Program-made: the position numbers and the translations under genes
In this document: in pieces, positions 31,050 to 33,053 of the stretch
How the letters are laid out: every line of letters starts with the position of its first letter
Numbering within the stretch: the first letter of the stretch is position 1
Notes under the pieces: generated by a model
Told to the model about the DNA's origin: nothing
Seen by the model: the letters and a program-made list of their open reading frames with translations, nothing else
Database searches by the model: none
NCBI GenBank assembly: GCA_003152075.1
Contig: PLZG01000090.1
Span: 1-33,053 of the forward strand
Length of the DNA stretch: 33,053 bases
Direction of reading: 5' to 3'
Source: a candidate division FCPU426 bacterium
GTDB lineage: Bacteria; Oederibacteriota; Muellerivitia; Muellerivitales; Muellerivitaceae

Positions 31050-31395
31050 GTGTACAAGGACATGGACCAATGGACTGAAATCCGTAAGAAAATCCTGGTG
31101 GAGGGGGTCTCCAAGCGCCAGGTGATGGAGGAAGAAGGCATCCACTGGGAGACCTTGAAGAAAATCCTCGAAAACAGCCAGCCGCCCGACTACCAGATGA
31201 AGCAGGAGCGGCCCCAGCCAAAGATCGGGCCCTTCCTGGGCCGAATCCAGCAAATCCTCCAGGACGACAAGCACGTCCACAAAAAGCAGCACCACACGGC
31301 CAAGCGCATCTTCGAGCGCCTCAAGGCCGAGGACGGCTACACCGGCGGCTATACGCAGGTCAAAAAGGCCGTCCGGGGCTTGAAACGCAAAAACT
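31050..31395 (+). pseudogene. istA: Truncated IS21 transposase IstA
   Basis: About 115 codons from GTG at 31050 (read MYKDMDQWTEIRKK), with GGAGG eight bases upstream; an ATG at 31014 is also in frame. The helix-turn-helix region WTEIRKKILVEGVSKRQVME and HWETLKKILENS are characteristic of IstA, as are PKIGPFLGRIQQIL and HTAKRIFERLKAEDGY. The frame stays open to 31724, but after about KRKN it is only the antisense of the TraD-like gene. The DDE catalytic domain is absent, so it cannot transpose. Confidence 0.85.
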
Positions 31396-32617
31396 CGTCC
31401 AAAAAGACGAAAAAGGGCCTATCTGACTTCTCAATAAGCCTTTGCCCTATTACCCCTGCCAAGTCGATTAAGGCCGAAATAATTACTGGTTTAGAGTCTT
31501 CCTGGTTCACAAGGGAAGATGTGCCGAATAGAAATATCTGTTCTTTCTCAACCACATCCTTCATCTGGATATCCGGGTGCAAGGTATTGATGAGAGGCGA
31601 CCATTCCCTGCTGGTAAACCGGGAAAGTTTGCTAGTAAGGCCCGATAGGTTCATTTCCCTGTCCTTTTCGGACATATTGACCCACTTCTCCATGAAGTAT
31701 TTCCCTGAGACTGTGTCCTCGTGACGCCTTGCCAAAGCCTTAATCGTGTCAAATGACCTGATCTCATTGGATATAAGGTTCTGGTAATCCATCCGCGTGA
31801 CATGCTTGAACTCCAGGAAAAGAAGGTTTGTCAGGTTGCTCAAAACGTCTGCGGCTTGGTCCCGATAAAATTCCTGTGTCACCGGCCCAAAAAAAATCGA
31901 CTTCATGAGGCCATTAAAAACCTCGTCGGCCTTTTCCTTAAAGTCAGGGTTGTAGGTCTGGCTTCGTTTGATATCCGCTAAGTCAAAGTATTTTAGGTCG
32001 CCAAGCCTTCGGTGCTTTTCAGCGTAATAAGGGATGGTTTTGTTGTAATTGGATTTGGCATCGAAAACAAACATTCCAAGGCCATCCTTGATTCCCTGTT
32101 CAATGAGATAATTGAAAATATTGGTCTTGCCCATGCCTGAAGATCCGATAACTTCAGTGTGGTACTTGAGAAAGTCCCCAGGAATGAAATATTTATATTC
32201 CGCATCCAGGTATAAGGAATATTTCCCTCCTTCCTCTTTTGGTGATTCCCCCTGATGGTCCGGGACATGCCTCATCAAGAAATGAATGAAATAAAAGCAA
32301 AAGCCGATGATGATGGAAATGCCCATCACAACATCACCCGTAAACCCTTCGTTTCCCAGGAACACCCCGAAAAAGTCATGGCAGAAGGCCAGGGCTATAA
32401 CGGCTGGAGCAAAGGCTAGAAGGTGGTCAATGCGGACATGCTTCTCAAACAAGTAGAGAAATCCCACGGAAAGGGCCGCTAGGGTGTCAAAAGGGGTAAA
32501 GGACAGTCCAATGACCCCAAAGACCTCAAGCGTGAATTTAAGACCCGAATAGACCCCAAATCCGACCAGGACAGGGGGAGTGTGCTTCTCAATTGCTTTA
32601 AAAAAATTTGAAAACAT
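31349..32617 (-). pseudogene. TraD/VirD4-like coupling ATPase, C-terminally truncated
   Basis: 422 codons from ATG at 32617 (MFSNFFKAIEKH; a TTG six codons earlier is possible). Residues about 14-118 hold about four membrane helices. Walker A GSSGMGKTNIFNYL is at about 158-171, and FVFDAKSNYNK follows. The C-terminus reaches FFVFLDEF, the Walker B segment, and then runs into insertion-sequence DNA (LRFKPRTAFLTCV). Coupling proteins feed DNA to conjugative type IV secretion; about 150 or more C-terminal residues with the rest of the ATPase core are missing. Some product may still be made, but DNA transfer activity is unlikely. No relaxase is in the window. Confidence 0.8.
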
Positions 32618-32701
32618 CAGGCGGCTTCCACCCAATAGTATTTTGATTACTAACCACGATTAGATTTAAGCCGGGTTGAGGATTCATGCAAGGTAATACT
32701 G

Positions 32702-32777
32702 GGAGGGGACGCGATAGACTAATACTCTATCGCTCTTAGTTAAAACTTGGAAATTCGCAGGAGAGGACGCAATAGAT
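32702..32777. repeat. GGAGRGGACGCRATAGA direct repeats with palindrome
   Basis: GGAGGGGACGCGATAGA (starting 32702) and GGAGAGGACGCAATAGA (starting 32760) are direct repeats 58 bases apart. The first continues into the perfect inverted repeat GCGATAGA-CTAATAC-TCTATCGC (32711-32733); the second is followed by a shorter GCAATAGAC copy. Iteron-like layout suits a replication, transfer or recombination protein. Confidence 0.55.
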
Positions 32778-32857
32778 TTTGCAATAGACTTTTGCTCGTC
32801 AGTTGGTGTCCAACCCGTGTCTTATACGAGTCTTTCGTATCCAGTTTTTACCGGTTT

Positions 32858-32887
32858 TGACTGCCCTTGACTGCCACTGACTGCCAA
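32858..32887. repeat. Three tandem TGACTGCC repeats, period 10
   Basis: TGACTGCCCT, TGACTGCCAC and TGACTGCCAA follow one another exactly at 10-base spacing, one helical turn, so a protein could bind all three on one face. They lie about 110 bases from the 3' end of tRNA-Leu. Confidence 0.6.
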
Positions 32888-32934
32888 AAAGAAAAAGGGC
32901 CTCAGACCAAAAAATGAAATGGTCGGAAGCCCTT
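32885..32934 (-). terminator. Rho-independent terminator of tRNA-Leu
   Basis: In the minus-strand transcript AAGGGCTTCCGACCA (32934 to 32920) pairs with TGGTCTGAGGCCCTT (32909 to 32895) with one wobble and one mismatch, then UUUUUCUUUUU follows. It lies 60 bases after the tRNA-Leu 3' end. Confidence 0.85.
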
Positions 32935-32994
32935 AAATTCTGCTAGGGACAATGATTTTTAGAGTTTTTCCAGACATTAACAAGAGAAAAAAAT

Positions 32995-33053
32995 TGGTGC
33001 CCGAGGTCGGACTTGAACCGACATGTCCGTGAGGACGATAGATTTTGAGTCTA
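32995..33053 (-). tRNA. tRNA-Leu (CAA), 5' part outside window
   Basis: The 3' two thirds of a minus-strand tRNA. The anticodon stem-loop TAGACTCAAAATCTA gives anticodon CAA; the long variable arm (CGTCCTCACGGACA) fits a class II tRNA; the T arm is GTCGGTTCAAGTCCGAC; the 3' acceptor strand is CTCGGGC followed by ACCA. CCA is encoded (TGG at 32995-32997 on the plus strand). The 5' acceptor and D arm lie beyond the window. The accessory island abuts its 3' end. Confidence 0.93.

Larger units (their letters stand above)
30927..31395 (+). mobile_element. IS21-family remnant, left end only
   Basis: The element consists of the repeat-bearing left end and the first third of istA. Everything from the istA catalytic domain through istB and the right end is missing. 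The sequence joins directly to the truncated TraD-like gene near 31388-31400, so a deletion removed both the rest of the insertion sequence and the 3' end of that gene. Confidence 0.7.
23413..32994. mobile_element. Putative degraded integrative/accessory island
   Basis: A block of toxin-antitoxin, regulator-protease, defence-type and transfer genes. Its left edge is the abrupt junction inside a barrel gene near 23413, where base composition changes. Its right edge is taken at the 3' end of a tRNA-Leu gene (32995), a common integration target. A truncated TraD-like gene and an IS21-family remnant are inside. No integrase and no repeat of the tRNA 3' end was found on the left, so the limits are inferred. 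Confidence 0.4.
32618..32994. other. Repeat-rich gap between TraD-like gene and tRNA-Leu
   Basis: No gene seen. It contains a palindrome, a pair of 17-base direct repeats, three tandem 10-base repeats and the tRNA terminator, each listed separately. This is where an attachment site, transfer origin or regulatory region of the island would be expected. Confidence 0.45.

Noticed and set aside
31396-31724. C-terminal continuation of the istA frame
   Set aside because: This part is the antisense of the TraD-like gene and shows no IstA sequence after the junction.

Overview
The window reads as chromosome of an uncultivated diderm (Gram-negative-type) bacterium. Envelope signs are two outer-membrane beta-barrel proteins, a barrel fragment, lipoproteins with lipoboxes, and several secreted proteins with Pro/Thr-rich linkers, one ending in a FlgD-Ig-like sorting-type domain. 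The tRNAs encode CCA. Core genes have Shine-Dalgarno sites of the GGAGG type and fairly high GC. No gene here fixes the phylum. The secreted-protein style recalls candidate lineages such as FCPU426 or Elusimicrobiota, but that is a guess.

Left part (1-23.0 kb), housekeeping and envelope. After a lipoprotein and a TPR/beta-barrel protein comes the classical thrS-infC-rpmI-rplT translation cluster on the minus strand. infC has a rare ATT start, a strand-specific hairpin terminator in its leader and a C-terminal tail built from a tandem repeat. ThrRS lacks the usual N-terminal TGS domain. tRNA-Val separates this from a dTDP-sugar operon (rfbB-rfbA-rfbC, no rfbD seen). Upstream of that operon lie a tiny coupled ORF that echoes the start of rfbB and a DUF4301 protein. 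tRNA-Cys and tRNA-Gly follow, then an ExeA-like ATPase with a long TPR/coiled-coil protein, divergent rpoD, a PilZ protein, a thioredoxin-like lipoprotein, an HI0933-type flavoprotein, small ORFs and secreted/barrel proteins.

Right part (about 23.4-33.0 kb), accessory island. It starts abruptly inside an outer-membrane barrel gene, whose C-terminal 123 codons are now fused in frame to the N-terminal half of a Beta-family protein (T4 beta-like). That fusion is the third gene of an overlapping operon behind HigB-type toxin and HigA antitoxin genes, the latter carrying an ImmA/IrrE-like protease domain. Next come a minus-strand cluster (SANT/Myb-like small protein, NlpC/LRAT-like membrane protein, DUF3892, J-domain protein), a divergent XRE regulator plus ImmA/IrrE protease pair with several operator-like repeats, a complete AbiEi/AbiEii type IV toxin-antitoxin pair, an orphan AbiEi-like gene, a decayed IS21-family end with an istA fragment, and a 3'-truncated TraD/VirD4-like coupling ATPase. 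The island ends beside the 3' end of a tRNA-Leu gene, with iteron-like repeats in the gap. This fits a degraded integrative/conjugative element at a tRNA, loaded with toxin-antitoxin and defence-type genes.

The strongest candidates for something undescribed are the HigB/HigA-ImmA/Beta three-gene operon and the four-gene LRAT/DUF3892/J-domain cluster facing an XRE-ImmA switch. Everything here comes from reading the sequence; no database search was run.
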